The notes under the pieces are model-generated. The model was given only the letters and a program-made list of their open reading frames with translations. It searched no databases and was not told the DNA's origin. This document shows positions 7,483 to 14,012 of a DNA stretch of 15,292 bases, in pieces. How positions within the stretch are numbered: position 1 is the stretch's first letter; each line of letters opens with the position of its first letter. The position numbers and the translations under genes are program-made. Location: contig CAMCZJ010000056.1 of the NCBI GenBank assembly GCA_945886995.1, positions 1 to 15,292 of the forward strand. Reading direction: 5' to 3'. Source of the stretch: Asaia bogorensis. GTDB taxonomy: Bacteria; Pseudomonadota; Alphaproteobacteria; Acetobacterales; Acetobacteraceae.

Positions 7483-7932
7483 ATGAAGATTGCTCTTTCA
7501 CTGGCAAGCTTGGGCGGCATTGGCCGGCTGAAGCCGGCGCCGGGCACTTGGGGTTCCTTGGTGGTTTTGCCGCTGGCTTTGCTGGGGCCTGAAACGGCCT
7601 TGCTGCTTGGGCTTCTGGTCACGCTGATTGGCTTTTTCGCCACGCGCGCCGTGCTGCGCGATACGCCCAATAAAGACCCCGGCTGGATTGTGGTGGATGA
7701 AGCAGCGGGAATGTTGCTGGCGCTAGCGGGCTTGAGCGCGGATGCCAGTATTTGGGGTGTGCTGATAGCCTTCGGCCTGTTTCGGGTTTTCGATATCTTC
7801 AAGCCCTGGCCGATTTCCTGGGCGGATCAGCAAAAGGGTGCCTTCGGCGTCATGCTGGACGATGTCGTCGCGGGCGCCTTGGTGGCGGCGGCGCTGATGC
7901 TGGCGCGACCCATTTTGCCGGGGGTGATCTGA
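7483..7932 (+). CDS. pgpA: phosphatidylglycerophosphatase A
   Basis: PgpA removes phosphate from phosphatidylglycerophosphate to give phosphatidylglycerol at the inner membrane. From ATG 7483 it has 149 residues, close to the family length. Typical motifs are KPAPGTWGSL near the N terminus, DPGWIVVDE in the middle, and FRVFDIFKPWPISWAD followed by GVMLDDVVAG near the end, with hydrophobic segments between them. The start is uncertain: ATG 7468 and ATG 7435 are in frame but would overlap slt. The family normally begins just before the KxAPGTWGS motif, which favours 7483. A pgpA-cinA pair is common in alphaproteobacteria. Confidence 0.94.
   Translation: MKIALSLASLGGIGRLKPAPGTWGSLVVLPLALLGPETALLLGLLVTLIGFFATRAVLRDTPNKDPGWIVVDEAAGMLLALAGLSADASIWGVLIAFGLFRVFDIFKPWPISWADQQKGAFGVMLDDVVAGALVAAALMLARPILPGVI
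7920..7929 (+). promoter_or_regulatory. extended ribosome binding site of the cinA-type gene
   Basis: GGGGGTGATC matches the full complement of the 16S 3' end (GGAGGTGATC) at 9 of 10 bases. It lies in the last codons of pgpA and ends 6 bases before ATG 7936. Confidence 0.5.
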
Positions 7933-7935
7933 CGC

Positions 7936-8430
7936 ATGCTGCCAGATGCCACACTTGATCAGGCGCGCGGCTTGCTGGCGCTGATGGAAGGCGGGGGCCT
8001 GACCTTGGCGACGGCGGAATCCTGCACCGGCGGCTTGATTGCGGCGGCGCTGACCGCGATTGCAGGATCATCTTCCGTCGTGATGGCGGGCTTCGTCACC
8101 TACGCGAATGACGCCAAGCACAAGATGGTTGGCGTGCGGCAGGAAAGTCTGGCTGAACACGGTGCGGTCAGCGCAGAAGTGGCACGCGAAATGGCGGAAG
8201 GGGCGCGTGCGCGTGCTGGTGTTTCCTTGGCCCTTTCCTGCACCGGCATTGCGGGGCCAGGCGGCGCCACGCCGGGCAAGCCGGTGGGGCTGGTTTTCAT
8301 TGCCTGTGCGCGGGAAGGCGGGGCAACCCTGGTGGAACGCCATGTCTTCCCAGGCGACCGCGCGGCGGTGCGCGCGGCGACCGTGGCGGCAGCTTTTGAC
8401 CTTGCCGAACGCAGCTTGGCCGACACCTGA
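7936..8430 (+). CDS. CinA C-terminal domain protein (PncC-type nicotinamide-nucleotide amidohydrolase)
   Basis: This 164-residue stand-alone CinA C-terminal domain matches the PncC type. PncC converts nicotinamide mononucleotide to nicotinate mononucleotide and ammonia, recycling NAD breakdown products. Visible motifs are ATAESCTGG (25-33) with the conserved serine S29, GFVTYANDAKHKMVGV (52-67), and LSCTGIAGPGGATPGKPVGLVFIA (about 100-123). The N-terminal molybdopterin-binding-like domain of full CinA is absent, as is usual in proteobacteria that carry the short form. It starts 3 bases after pgpA. It is followed by an inverted repeat and a 149-base gap, so it is probably the last gene of this group. 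Confidence 0.92.
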   Translation: MLPDATLDQARGLLALMEGGGLTLATAESCTGGLIAAALTAIAGSSSVVMAGFVTYANDAKHKMVGVRQESLAEHGAVSAEVAREMAEGARARAGVSLALSCTGIAGPGGATPGKPVGLVFIACAREGGATLVERHVFPGDRAAVRAATVAAAFDLAERSLADT

Positions 8431-8460
8431 CCAGTGGCTTGCGGCGCGGCCTTACTGGTC
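8429..8460 (+). other. inverted repeat (stem-loop) at the cinA stop codon
   Basis: GACCAGT (8429-8435) and ACTGGTC (8454-8460) are perfect complements. GGC (8436-8438) and GCC (8449-8451) can extend the stem past a 2-base bulge, leaving a 10-base loop. The left arm begins inside the stop codon. No T tract follows, so it is not a standard intrinsic terminator. It may protect the 3' end, weaken read-through, or act as an operator for the downstream operon. Confidence 0.45.
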
Positions 8461-8566
8461 GCAGGATGGGCGCAACACAGAAGAAGTGGGGGAAGGTCCA
8501 GCCTTGGGCGCGTTAAGCGTTCGGTGCTGACGCGTGCTCCCCTTCTGGTGCTGTGCGACATCGAAT

Positions 8567-8572
8567 GAGGAG
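8567..8572 (+). promoter_or_regulatory. ribosome binding site of the CMD-family gene
   Basis: GAGGAG lies 7 bases before ATG 8580. It fixes that start over an upstream in-frame start at 8553. No convincing promoter could be picked out in the 149 bases before this gene. Confidence 0.7.
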
Positions 8573-8579
8573 ACTTCCC

Positions 8580-8918
8580 ATGGCAGCCCCGCCTTCCGCG
8601 CGCCGCGACCGGATCAACCCGGATTTCCCGAAGCTGGTCGAAATGACCCACCAATATGTCTATGGCGATGTCTGGGAACGCCCGCAGCTGAATAAGCGCG
8701 ACCGTTCGATGGTGACGATTGCAGCCTTGGTCGCACTGGGTTGGCAGGATCAATTGAACAGCCATATCGGCCGTGGCCTGACCAATGGGCTTTCGCGTGA
8801 GGAAATTTCCGAAATCATCACGCATCTTTCCATGTATTCCGGCTGGCCATCTGCGATGACGGCGGCGCATGTCGCGGTTGATGTGTTCGAAGCGCAGGAT
8901 CAGGCGAAGAAGGGCTGA
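8580..8918 (+). CDS. carboxymuconolactone decarboxylase (CMD) family protein
   Basis: This 112-residue all-helical protein has the length of 4-carboxymuconolactone decarboxylase (PcaC). The core LGWQDQLNSHIGRGLTNGLS (53-72), then EEIIxxxH-like SREEISEIITHLSMYSGWP (72-90) and SAMTAAHVA (91-99), lines up well with PcaC. The protein has no cysteine at all, so it cannot be an AhpD-type peroxidase, which needs CxxC. A decarboxylase-like or isomerase-like role in acid catabolism is inferred from the family and from neighbours. It is the first gene of a six-gene cluster, 4 bases before a dehydrogenase. I see no other protocatechuate-pathway gene here, so pcaC itself is not claimed. Confidence 0.88.
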   Translation: MAAPPSARRDRINPDFPKLVEMTHQYVYGDVWERPQLNKRDRSMVTIAALVALGWQDQLNSHIGRGLTNGLSREEISEIITHLSMYSGWPSAMTAAHVAVDVFEAQDQAKKG

Positions 8919-8922
8919 AGCG

Positions 8923-9858
8923 ATGAAGGTAGGTTTCATCGGCCTTGGCACCATGGGTGCCTTCATGGCCGCCAATCTGCAAAAGGCCGGCTACCAGCTG
9001 GTGGTGCACGACATCCGCCGCGAAGCCGGCGCCAATCGGCTCGCTGCCGGCGCCACCTGGGCGGAAACGCCCAAGGCCGTGGCTGAGCAATGCGAGGTGA
9101 TTTTCACCTCCCTGCCTGGCCCCAAGGAAGTGGCGCCGGTGATTTTCGGCGCCGATGGCATCCTGGCCGGCGTGCAGAAAGGTGCCGCGTATTTCGACCT
9201 TTCCACCAATTCCCAGGCGCTGATGAAGCGTATGGCCGAAGCACTCGCGACCAAAGGCGCTTATGGTTTTGATGCGCCCGTCAGCGGCGGGCCAAAGGGT
9301 GCTGAGACCGGCAAGCTGGCGATTTGGGTAGGCGGAGACAAGGACGTTTTCGACAAATACAAAAAGGTGCTGGACGCGTTTGGTGATCAGGCCGCCTATA
9401 TCGGCCCGATTGGTACCGCGACTGTTGCGAAGCTTGTGCATAATATGGCGGGCTATGCGATCCAAACCGCGATGGCGGAGGTGTTTTCCATGGGCGTGAA
9501 GGCGGGGATGGACCCGCTGGATCTCTGGAAAGCCGTGCGCCAGGGCGCGCTTGGACGCAAGCGCACATTTGATCGCATCACGGATCAATTCCTGGTGGAT
9601 AAATATGATCCGCCGGCCTTTGCGCTGAAGCTCGCGCATAAGGATGTGACGCTGGCGGTCACCATGGGCCGCGAATTGAATGTGCCAATGCGTTTCTGCA
9701 ATTTGGCACTGGAAGAAATGAATGAGGCGCTGAATCGCGGCTGGGAAAACCTGGACAGCCGCGTGCCGATGAAGCTGCAATTGGAACGCGCGGGCGTGCA
9801 GATCAAATGTGATCCGGCGGCGGTGCAAGCCGTTCTGGATGCGGATAAGGCGAAGTAA
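8923..9858 (+). CDS. NAD-dependent beta-hydroxyacid dehydrogenase (3-hydroxyisobutyrate dehydrogenase family)
   Basis: This 311-residue cytoplasmic enzyme has the standard family length. The Rossmann motif is GFIGLGTMG (4-12). Asp30 at the end of the second strand (VVHDI) favours NAD over NADP. The substrate-binding motif is DAPVSGGPKGAETG (117-130), the catalytic lysine is K170 in TVAKLVHNM with N174, and K240-D241 lies in HKDVTLA. Members oxidise or reduce small beta-hydroxyacids or their semialdehydes (3-hydroxyisobutyrate, tartronate semialdehyde, 2-hydroxymethylglutarate). The substrate here is not evident. The ATG at 8923 follows GAAGGG (8909-8914) by 8 bases, and upstream in-frame starts overlap the previous gene. 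The gene lies 4 bases after the CMD gene and 6 before the flavoenzyme. Confidence 0.92.
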   Translation: MKVGFIGLGTMGAFMAANLQKAGYQLVVHDIRREAGANRLAAGATWAETPKAVAEQCEVIFTSLPGPKEVAPVIFGADGILAGVQKGAAYFDLSTNSQALMKRMAEALATKGAYGFDAPVSGGPKGAETGKLAIWVGGDKDVFDKYKKVLDAFGDQAAYIGPIGTATVAKLVHNMAGYAIQTAMAEVFSMGVKAGMDPLDLWKAVRQGALGRKRTFDRITDQFLVDKYDPPAFALKLAHKDVTLAVTMGRELNVPMRFCNLALEEMNEALNRGWENLDSRVPMKLQLERAGVQIKCDPAAVQAVLDADKAK

Positions 9859-9864
9859 CGCGGT

Positions 9865-11838
9865 ATGACCCTGCTGATGCAACAGCCGGGGCGGATTGGG
9901 CCGCTCCGGATGAAAAACCGGCTCATCATGGCGCCGATGGGCACGAATTTCAGCACCAGCGATGGGCTCTCCACTGAACGTGACCGCGCCTACTACGAAG
10001 AACGCGCCAAGGGAGGTGTCGCCGCCATTGTGACCGAAGCCATGGCGGTGAGTGCGGGTGGGCGCGCGCATAACAATTCCCTCTGGATTTATCATGATCG
10101 TTTCATCCCTGGCCTGGCGCGGTTGGTGGAGGGCATCAAGCGGCATGATTGCGTGACGGTGGGGCAGATCAATCACCGCGGGGCGCTGCTGCGCCGGATG
10201 GTGTTGAATATGGAACCTGTCGGCCCTTCGCCATGGCGCAATCCGAATACGGGCGATGAGGTGCGGCCGCTGGAACAAGCGGAGATCACCGAAATCCAGA
10301 AGGATTTCGTGACGGCTGCAAGGCGGTTGTGGCAGGCGGGCTATGATGCTGTGGAATTGCATGCCGCCAATGGGTATCTGTTTCATCAGTTTCTGACGCA
10401 GCGCATCAATAAGCGCACAGATCGCTATGGCGGTTCATTGGAAAACCGCGCGCGCCTGCTGCTGGAAACGGTGCACCGGCTACGCGATGCGCTGCCCGAT
10501 TTCCCGCTTTGGGTGCGGATTTCTTGTACCGAATATTGTGATGATGGCTACAAGATTGAGGAAATGGTGGAACTCGCCAAATTACTGGAAGCGGCGGGGG
10601 TGACGGCGCTTGATCTCTCAGGCGGCACGAATGAAAGCCCAGCGCTTTCGCGCTTTTGCATCCAGCCACCTTCCATGCCGCGCCGCACTTTGGAACCCCA
10701 TGCCAGGCCAATCACGGAAGCGGTTTCGATCCCAACTATCATCGCCGGGCGCATTCTTTCGCCTGAGGATGCGGAAGCGGTGCTGGCTTCCGGTGCGGCG
10801 GATTATGTCTCGCTGGGCCGGGCGCTGACGGCGGATGCGCATTGGCCACGCAAGGCGTTTGGCGAAAGCAAGGTGGCCATTCGCGGCTGCATTTCCTGCA
10901 ATGTCTGCTTTGAACGTCTGACTCTAGAACGCGATGTTGCCTGCGTGGTGAACCCCATGCTGGGGACGGAATTGGAAGCGCCAGAATTCATTGATGGGCC
11001 ATTCGCGCCGGCACCGATGAAACAACGTGTCTTGATATTGGGTGCAGGTTTAGCGGGGGCAGAGGTTGCGCGGCTTGCCGCTGCACGCGGCCATCAGGTG
11101 GAAATCTGGGAAAAGGCAGCGCGCGCTGGTGGGCAAATTCATCTGGCCGTGGCGGCGCCGGATAAGGAAGAAGTGCGCCCTGCCTGGTCTTGGCGTTGGG
11201 ATCAGGTGCAGGCGCTTGGCGTGCCGGTGCGCTATGGCGTGGACGCAACGGCGGATGCCATCAGGGCTTTCGCGCCGGAGCATGTGGTGGTGGCAACCGG
11301 CGCCAAGCCGCGCCCCCTAAGCCTGCCCGGCGCTGCGCCATTGCAAGCTTGGGATGTGATTGCCAATCCAACGCTGGTGCCGGATGGCGCGCGGGTGGCA
11401 GTGATCGGTGGTGGCATTGTCGGGCTTGAAGTCGCGGATGTGTTGGTGCAACGCGGCTGTCGCATCTCAATCCTTGAAGCCCTGCCCGCCATCGCCCCCG
11501 CCATGGCGCGCAATAACCGCACGGATCTGATGATCCGCCTGCGCGAAGTGGGCACCAGCTTCCATACCAAGGTCCGCGATGCGCGGTTGATGGGCGATGT
11601 GCTGCATTTCACCGAAGACGGCGCAGCGCGAGAGCTTGCCGGCGTGACCCATGTGATCGCCGCAATCGGCGCACTGCCCAACCTTGATGCGCTGCCCGCG
11701 GTGGAAGCCAGCGGCATTCCCTTTACCGTGGTGGGCGATGCCAATCAGCCCGGTGATTTTCTTTCTGTTCTGCGCGATGCCTCCATGGTGGGCCTCGCGC
11801 TTGGGATGGTGCCGGCAAAGCAGGAGCATATGGCATGA
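9865..11838 (+). CDS. FMN/4Fe-4S/FAD ene-reductase (2,4-dienoyl-CoA reductase / trimethylamine dehydrogenase class)
   Basis: This 657-residue enzyme has the three-part architecture of FadH and trimethylamine dehydrogenase. The N-terminal Old-Yellow-Enzyme TIM barrel (about 5-335) would bind FMN. C342, C345, C348 and C360 would bind a 4Fe-4S cluster, and the C-terminal domain has two Rossmann motifs, ILGAGLAG (391-398) and VIGGGIVG (513-520), for FAD and NAD(P)H. The barrel has HAANGYLFHQFL (166-177), so H166, N169 and Y171 match the OYE1 triad H191/N194/Y196. The cysteine spacing (x2, x2, x11) is closer to trimethylamine dehydrogenase than to FadH (x2, x3, x11). No cysteine lies in the MAPMGTNF segment, so a covalent 6-S-cysteinyl FMN is unlikely. 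It probably reduces an activated C=C bond of a catabolic intermediate. It overlaps the next gene by 4 bases (ATGA). Confidence 0.9.
   Translation: MTLLMQQPGRIGPLRMKNRLIMAPMGTNFSTSDGLSTERDRAYYEERAKGGVAAIVTEAMAVSAGGRAHNNSLWIYHDRFIPGLARLVEGIKRHDCVTVGQINHRGALLRRMVLNMEPVGPSPWRNPNTGDEVRPLEQAEITEIQKDFVTAARRLWQAGYDAVELHAANGYLFHQFLTQRINKRTDRYGGSLENRARLLLETVHRLRDALPDFPLWVRISCTEYCDDGYKIEEMVELAKLLEAAGVTALDLSGGTNESPALSRFCIQPPSMPRRTLEPHARPITEAVSIPTIIAGRILSPEDAEAVLASGAADYVSLGRALTADAHWPRKAFGESKVAIRGCISCNVCFERLTLERDVACVVNPMLGTELEAPEFIDGPFAPAPMKQRVLILGAGLAGAEVARLAAARGHQVEIWEKAARAGGQIHLAVAAPDKEEVRPAWSWRWDQVQALGVPVRYGVDATADAIRAFAPEHVVVATGAKPRPLSLPGAAPLQAWDVIANPTLVPDGARVAVIGGGIVGLEVADVLVQRGCRISILEALPAIAPAMARNNRTDLMIRLREVGTSFHTKVRDARLMGDVLHFTEDGAARELAGVTHVIAAIGALPNLDALPAVEASGIPFTVVGDANQPGDFLSVLRDASMVGLALGMVPAKQEHMA
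11822..11826 (+). promoter_or_regulatory. ribosome binding site of the MBL-fold gene
   Basis: AGGAG within the end of the flavoenzyme gene lies 8 bases before ATG 11835 and supports that overlapping start. Confidence 0.6.
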
Positions 11839-12629
11839 TTGAACCCGAATACCGCGTCTATGCGCTGCGCTACGCCATGCGCGATGCCAAGCGTGCCGAG
11901 CATTTCATCGGTGGCGACCCGCATGATGCGCCCATGCCGATGGATTACTTTGTTTGGGCGGCGGTGAATGAAGATCGCGCAGTGATCATTGACACCGGGT
12001 TCACGGCGGAAGTCGCTGCCAAGCGTAAGCGCAATTACCTGCGCTGCCCGATTGAAAGCCTGAAGCTGATCGGCGTTGATCCTGATAAGGTCGAAGATGT
12101 GGTGATTTCGCATCTGCATTATGATCATGTCGGCAGCTTCCACAAATTCGCCAAGGCCAAGTTCCATGTGCAGGAACCTGAGATGCAGTATGCGACCGGG
12201 CGCTACATGAAGTATCCCAAGCTGCGCCACTCCTTCGAAGTTGAAGATGTGGTTGGCATGGTGCGGATGAATTTCGCCGAACGTGTCGTGTTCCATAATG
12301 GCGATGCGGAAGTGGCGCCGGGGATTACCGTGCATGCCTGTGGCGGCCATTCCATGGGCCTGCAATGTGTGCGCGTGAATACCGCGCGCGGGCGCGTGGT
12401 GCTTGCTTCAGATGTCACGCATTTTTATGAGAATATGGAAGCCGGGCGCCCCTTCACCACGGCCTTTCATATTGGCGAAATGCTGGAAGGGTTCGATAAG
12501 CTGCGTGCGCTTGCGCCAAGCCCGAAGCACATCGTGCCCGGCCATGACCCAGAAGTGATGCGCCGCTACCCGGCCCTGCCGGGGCAGGAAGGCATTGTGG
12601 TGGAACTGCACCGCGAACCAACGAAATAA
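11835..12629 (+). CDS. metallo-beta-lactamase-fold hydrolase, N-acyl homoserine lactonase-like
   Basis: This 264-residue protein carries the dinuclear zinc motif SHLHYDHVGS (H93, H95, D97, H98), then GGHS (H172), SD (D193) and PGHDP (H237), the complete set for an MBL-fold hydrolase. Length and layout match the AHL-lactonase-like family (AiiA type), which opens lactone rings. Three residues after the bridging aspartate, where AiiA has the active-site Y194, this protein has H196. There is no signal peptide, so it is cytoplasmic. It overlaps the flavoenzyme by 4 bases and is followed 16 bases later by the Bug protein. The context suggests it hydrolyses a lactone or ester intermediate of the catabolic pathway and not a quorum signal, but that is inference. 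Confidence 0.9.
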   Translation: MIEPEYRVYALRYAMRDAKRAEHFIGGDPHDAPMPMDYFVWAAVNEDRAVIIDTGFTAEVAAKRKRNYLRCPIESLKLIGVDPDKVEDVVISHLHYDHVGSFHKFAKAKFHVQEPEMQYATGRYMKYPKLRHSFEVEDVVGMVRMNFAERVVFHNGDAEVAPGITVHACGGHSMGLQCVRVNTARGRVVLASDVTHFYENMEAGRPFTTAFHIGEMLEGFDKLRALAPSPKHIVPGHDPEVMRRYPALPGQEGIVVELHREPTK

Positions 12630-12634
12630 AAAAA

Positions 12635-12640
12635 GGGAGG
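12635..12640 (+). promoter_or_regulatory. ribosome binding site of the Bug protein gene
   Basis: GGGAGG lies 5 bases before ATG 12646. It rules out the upstream in-frame start at 12595, which would put 17 residues before the signal peptide. Confidence 0.75.
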
Positions 12641-12645
12641 TTAGC

Positions 12646-13632
12646 ATGATCAAACTCACCCGCCGCGCCGCGCTGATTGCGGGGCTTGCCACGCCGGCCA
12701 TTGCCCACGCGCAAGGCTTTCCCACACGCCCCTTGCGGTTGGTGGTGCCATTCCCGCCCGCCGGTGCCGCCGATATCACCGCGCGGCTGGTCGCTGAACG
12801 CATGGGGCCTTTGCTCGGCCAGACCGTGGTGATTGATAATCGCCCCGGCGCGGGCGGGAATATCGCCGGTGAAGCTGTGGCGCGCAGCGCGCCGGATGGG
12901 CATACGCTGTTCCTGGGTGGTGCGACCATTCTGCTGGCGAATAAATACCTGTACCACAAAGGCATGCCTTTCGATGGTATTCGTGATTTCACGCATATCT
13001 CCCGCGTGTCTGTCGGTTCCACGCTCTTTGTTGTGAATGCCAATCGCCCTTGGCGCACATTTGAGGATTTCGTGGCGGATGCAAAGCGCCGGCCAGGGCA
13101 GATCAGCGCAGCATCATCGGGCATTGGCACTATCAGCCATCTGACGATTTCGAAGCTGATGCAAACTGCGGGGATCGAGGTTTCGCATGTGCCCTATCGC
13201 GGGTTGGCGCCTGGCTTGAATGATCTCATTGCTGGCAATGTTGATATGATTTTCGATGGCATGCCCGCGCTGATGCCGCATGTGCGTGAAGGGCGGTTGC
13301 GTGCGCTTGCGGTGGGTAGCCAGAAGCGCCAGCCTCAAGTCGCGGGGCTTGAGAATGTGCGCGGCATGGCGGAACTTATTCCTGGTTCCGATATGGATAT
13401 GGAATTCTGGTACTGCATTTCTGCCGCTGCCGGCACGCCGGCACCCATTGTGCAGGCGTTGCATCGCGCCACCATCGGCGCGGCGCGCGACAAGGAATAT
13501 GGCGAAAAGCTGATACCACTTGGTTTCACCGCCATTTCGGATGACACACCGGAAGGCTTCACCGATTACGTGCGCAGCCAGGATCGCGTGTGGCGCGAAT
13601 TGGTGGAAATATCCGGCGCTAAACTAGATTAA
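12646..13632 (+). CDS. Bug/TctC-family periplasmic solute-binding protein
   Basis: This 328-residue protein has a signal peptide with a twin-arginine pattern (TRRAAL, 5-10), a hydrophobic stretch, and probable cleavage after AHA (22/23). The mature part opens with the Bug signature FPTRPLRLVVPFPPAGAADI (25-44), followed by IDNRPGAGGNIAGEAVA and VPYRGLAPGLNDLIAGNVDM, also typical. Bug proteins bind carboxylates and other small acids. Some feed TctAB-type tripartite tricarboxylate transporters, and many are encoded alone. No TctA or TctB gene is in this window. Its place inside the catabolic cluster suggests it captures the pathway's substrate. The Tat assignment is tentative, since a Sec signal can also carry RR. 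Confidence 0.93.
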   Translation: MIKLTRRAALIAGLATPAIAHAQGFPTRPLRLVVPFPPAGAADITARLVAERMGPLLGQTVVIDNRPGAGGNIAGEAVARSAPDGHTLFLGGATILLANKYLYHKGMPFDGIRDFTHISRVSVGSTLFVVNANRPWRTFEDFVADAKRRPGQISAASSGIGTISHLTISKLMQTAGIEVSHVPYRGLAPGLNDLIAGNVDMIFDGMPALMPHVREGRLRALAVGSQKRQPQVAGLENVRGMAELIPGSDMDMEFWYCISAAAGTPAPIVQALHRATIGAARDKEYGEKLIPLGFTAISDDTPEGFTDYVRSQDRVWRELVEISGAKLD

Positions 13633-13642
13633 CCTTCAACTC

Positions 13643-13647
13643 AGGAG
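13643..13647 (+). promoter_or_regulatory. ribosome binding site of the NIPSNAP gene
   Basis: AGGAG lies 7 bases before ATG 13655. Confidence 0.65.
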
Positions 13648-13654
13648 AAAAACG

Positions 13655-13981
13655 ATGCTCTATGAACTTCGCATTTATCACTGCCAGCCCGGGCGCCTGC
13701 CCGATCTGATGAAGCGGTTTGACACCATCACGCTGAAGCTTTGGGATAAGCATGGCATTCGTCAGGCAGGTTTCTGGACCACGCTGATCGGCGATTCCAA
13801 CCACAGCCTGACCTATATGGTGGCGTGGAAATCCTTGGCGGAGCGTGAGGAAAAATGGGCAAAGTTCCAGGCCGATCCGGATTGGATCAAGGCGCGCGCG
13901 GAAACCGAAGCGAATGGCCCGCTGCTGACGAAAGTGACGAATGAGATTTTGCAGCCGACATCCTTCTCGTCGGTGAAATAA
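13655..13981 (+). CDS. NIPSNAP family protein
   Basis: This 108-residue cytoplasmic protein has the ferredoxin-like dimeric alpha/beta-barrel fold expected for NIPSNAP. It opens with YELRIYHCQPGRLPDLMKRF (3-22), and the middle carries GFWTTLIG and TYMVAWKSLAEREEKWAKF. The second half includes the family-typical DPDWIKARAE. Biochemical function is poorly known. Bacterial members often lie in catabolic operons beside Bug proteins and dehydrogenases, as here. It is the last gene of the six-gene cluster, 22 bases after the Bug gene. Its stop is followed 6 bases later by a strong hairpin. Confidence 0.9.
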   Translation: MLYELRIYHCQPGRLPDLMKRFDTITLKLWDKHGIRQAGFWTTLIGDSNHSLTYMVAWKSLAEREEKWAKFQADPDWIKARAETEANGPLLTKVTNEILQPTSFSSVK

Positions 13982-13987
13982 TCAAGT

Positions 13988-14012
13988 TGGGGGGAAGTTT
14001 TACTTCCCCCCA
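13988..14012. terminator. hairpin between convergent operon and prfC
   Basis: TGGGGGGAAGT (13988-13998) and ACTTCCCCCCA (14002-14012) form a perfect 11-bp stem with a TTT loop. It lies between two convergent genes. The prfC stop codon (TAA, 14000-14002 on the - strand) falls at the loop, so the hairpin includes the last codons of prfC. Neither strand has a good T run after the stem. The - strand reads CTTGATTATTTC, which is weakly T-rich. A shared transcription stop is likely but its efficiency is unsure. Confidence 0.6.

Noticed and set aside
8100..8975. 291-codon open frame on the - strand
   Set aside because: It spans cinA, the intergenic gap and the CMD gene in antisense. The composition is that of a shadow frame.
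8818..10386. 522-codon open frame on the - strand
   Set aside because: It is antisense to the dehydrogenase and flavoenzyme genes, whose motifs are unmistakable. Its product is rich in His, Arg, Gln and Pro, as expected from the reverse of GC-rich coding sequence.
9865..11838. Calling the flavoenzyme trimethylamine dehydrogenase
   Set aside because: The cysteine for covalent FMN is missing, and the active site has an OYE-type His/Asn/Tyr set.
11745..12365. 206-codon open frame on the - strand
   Set aside because: It is antisense to the MBL-fold gene, His-rich and without a recognisable domain.
11835..12629. Calling the MBL-fold protein a quorum-quenching AHL lactonase
   Set aside because: The active-site Tyr of AiiA is replaced by His, and the gene is embedded in a catabolic cluster. 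The family resemblance alone does not support that function.
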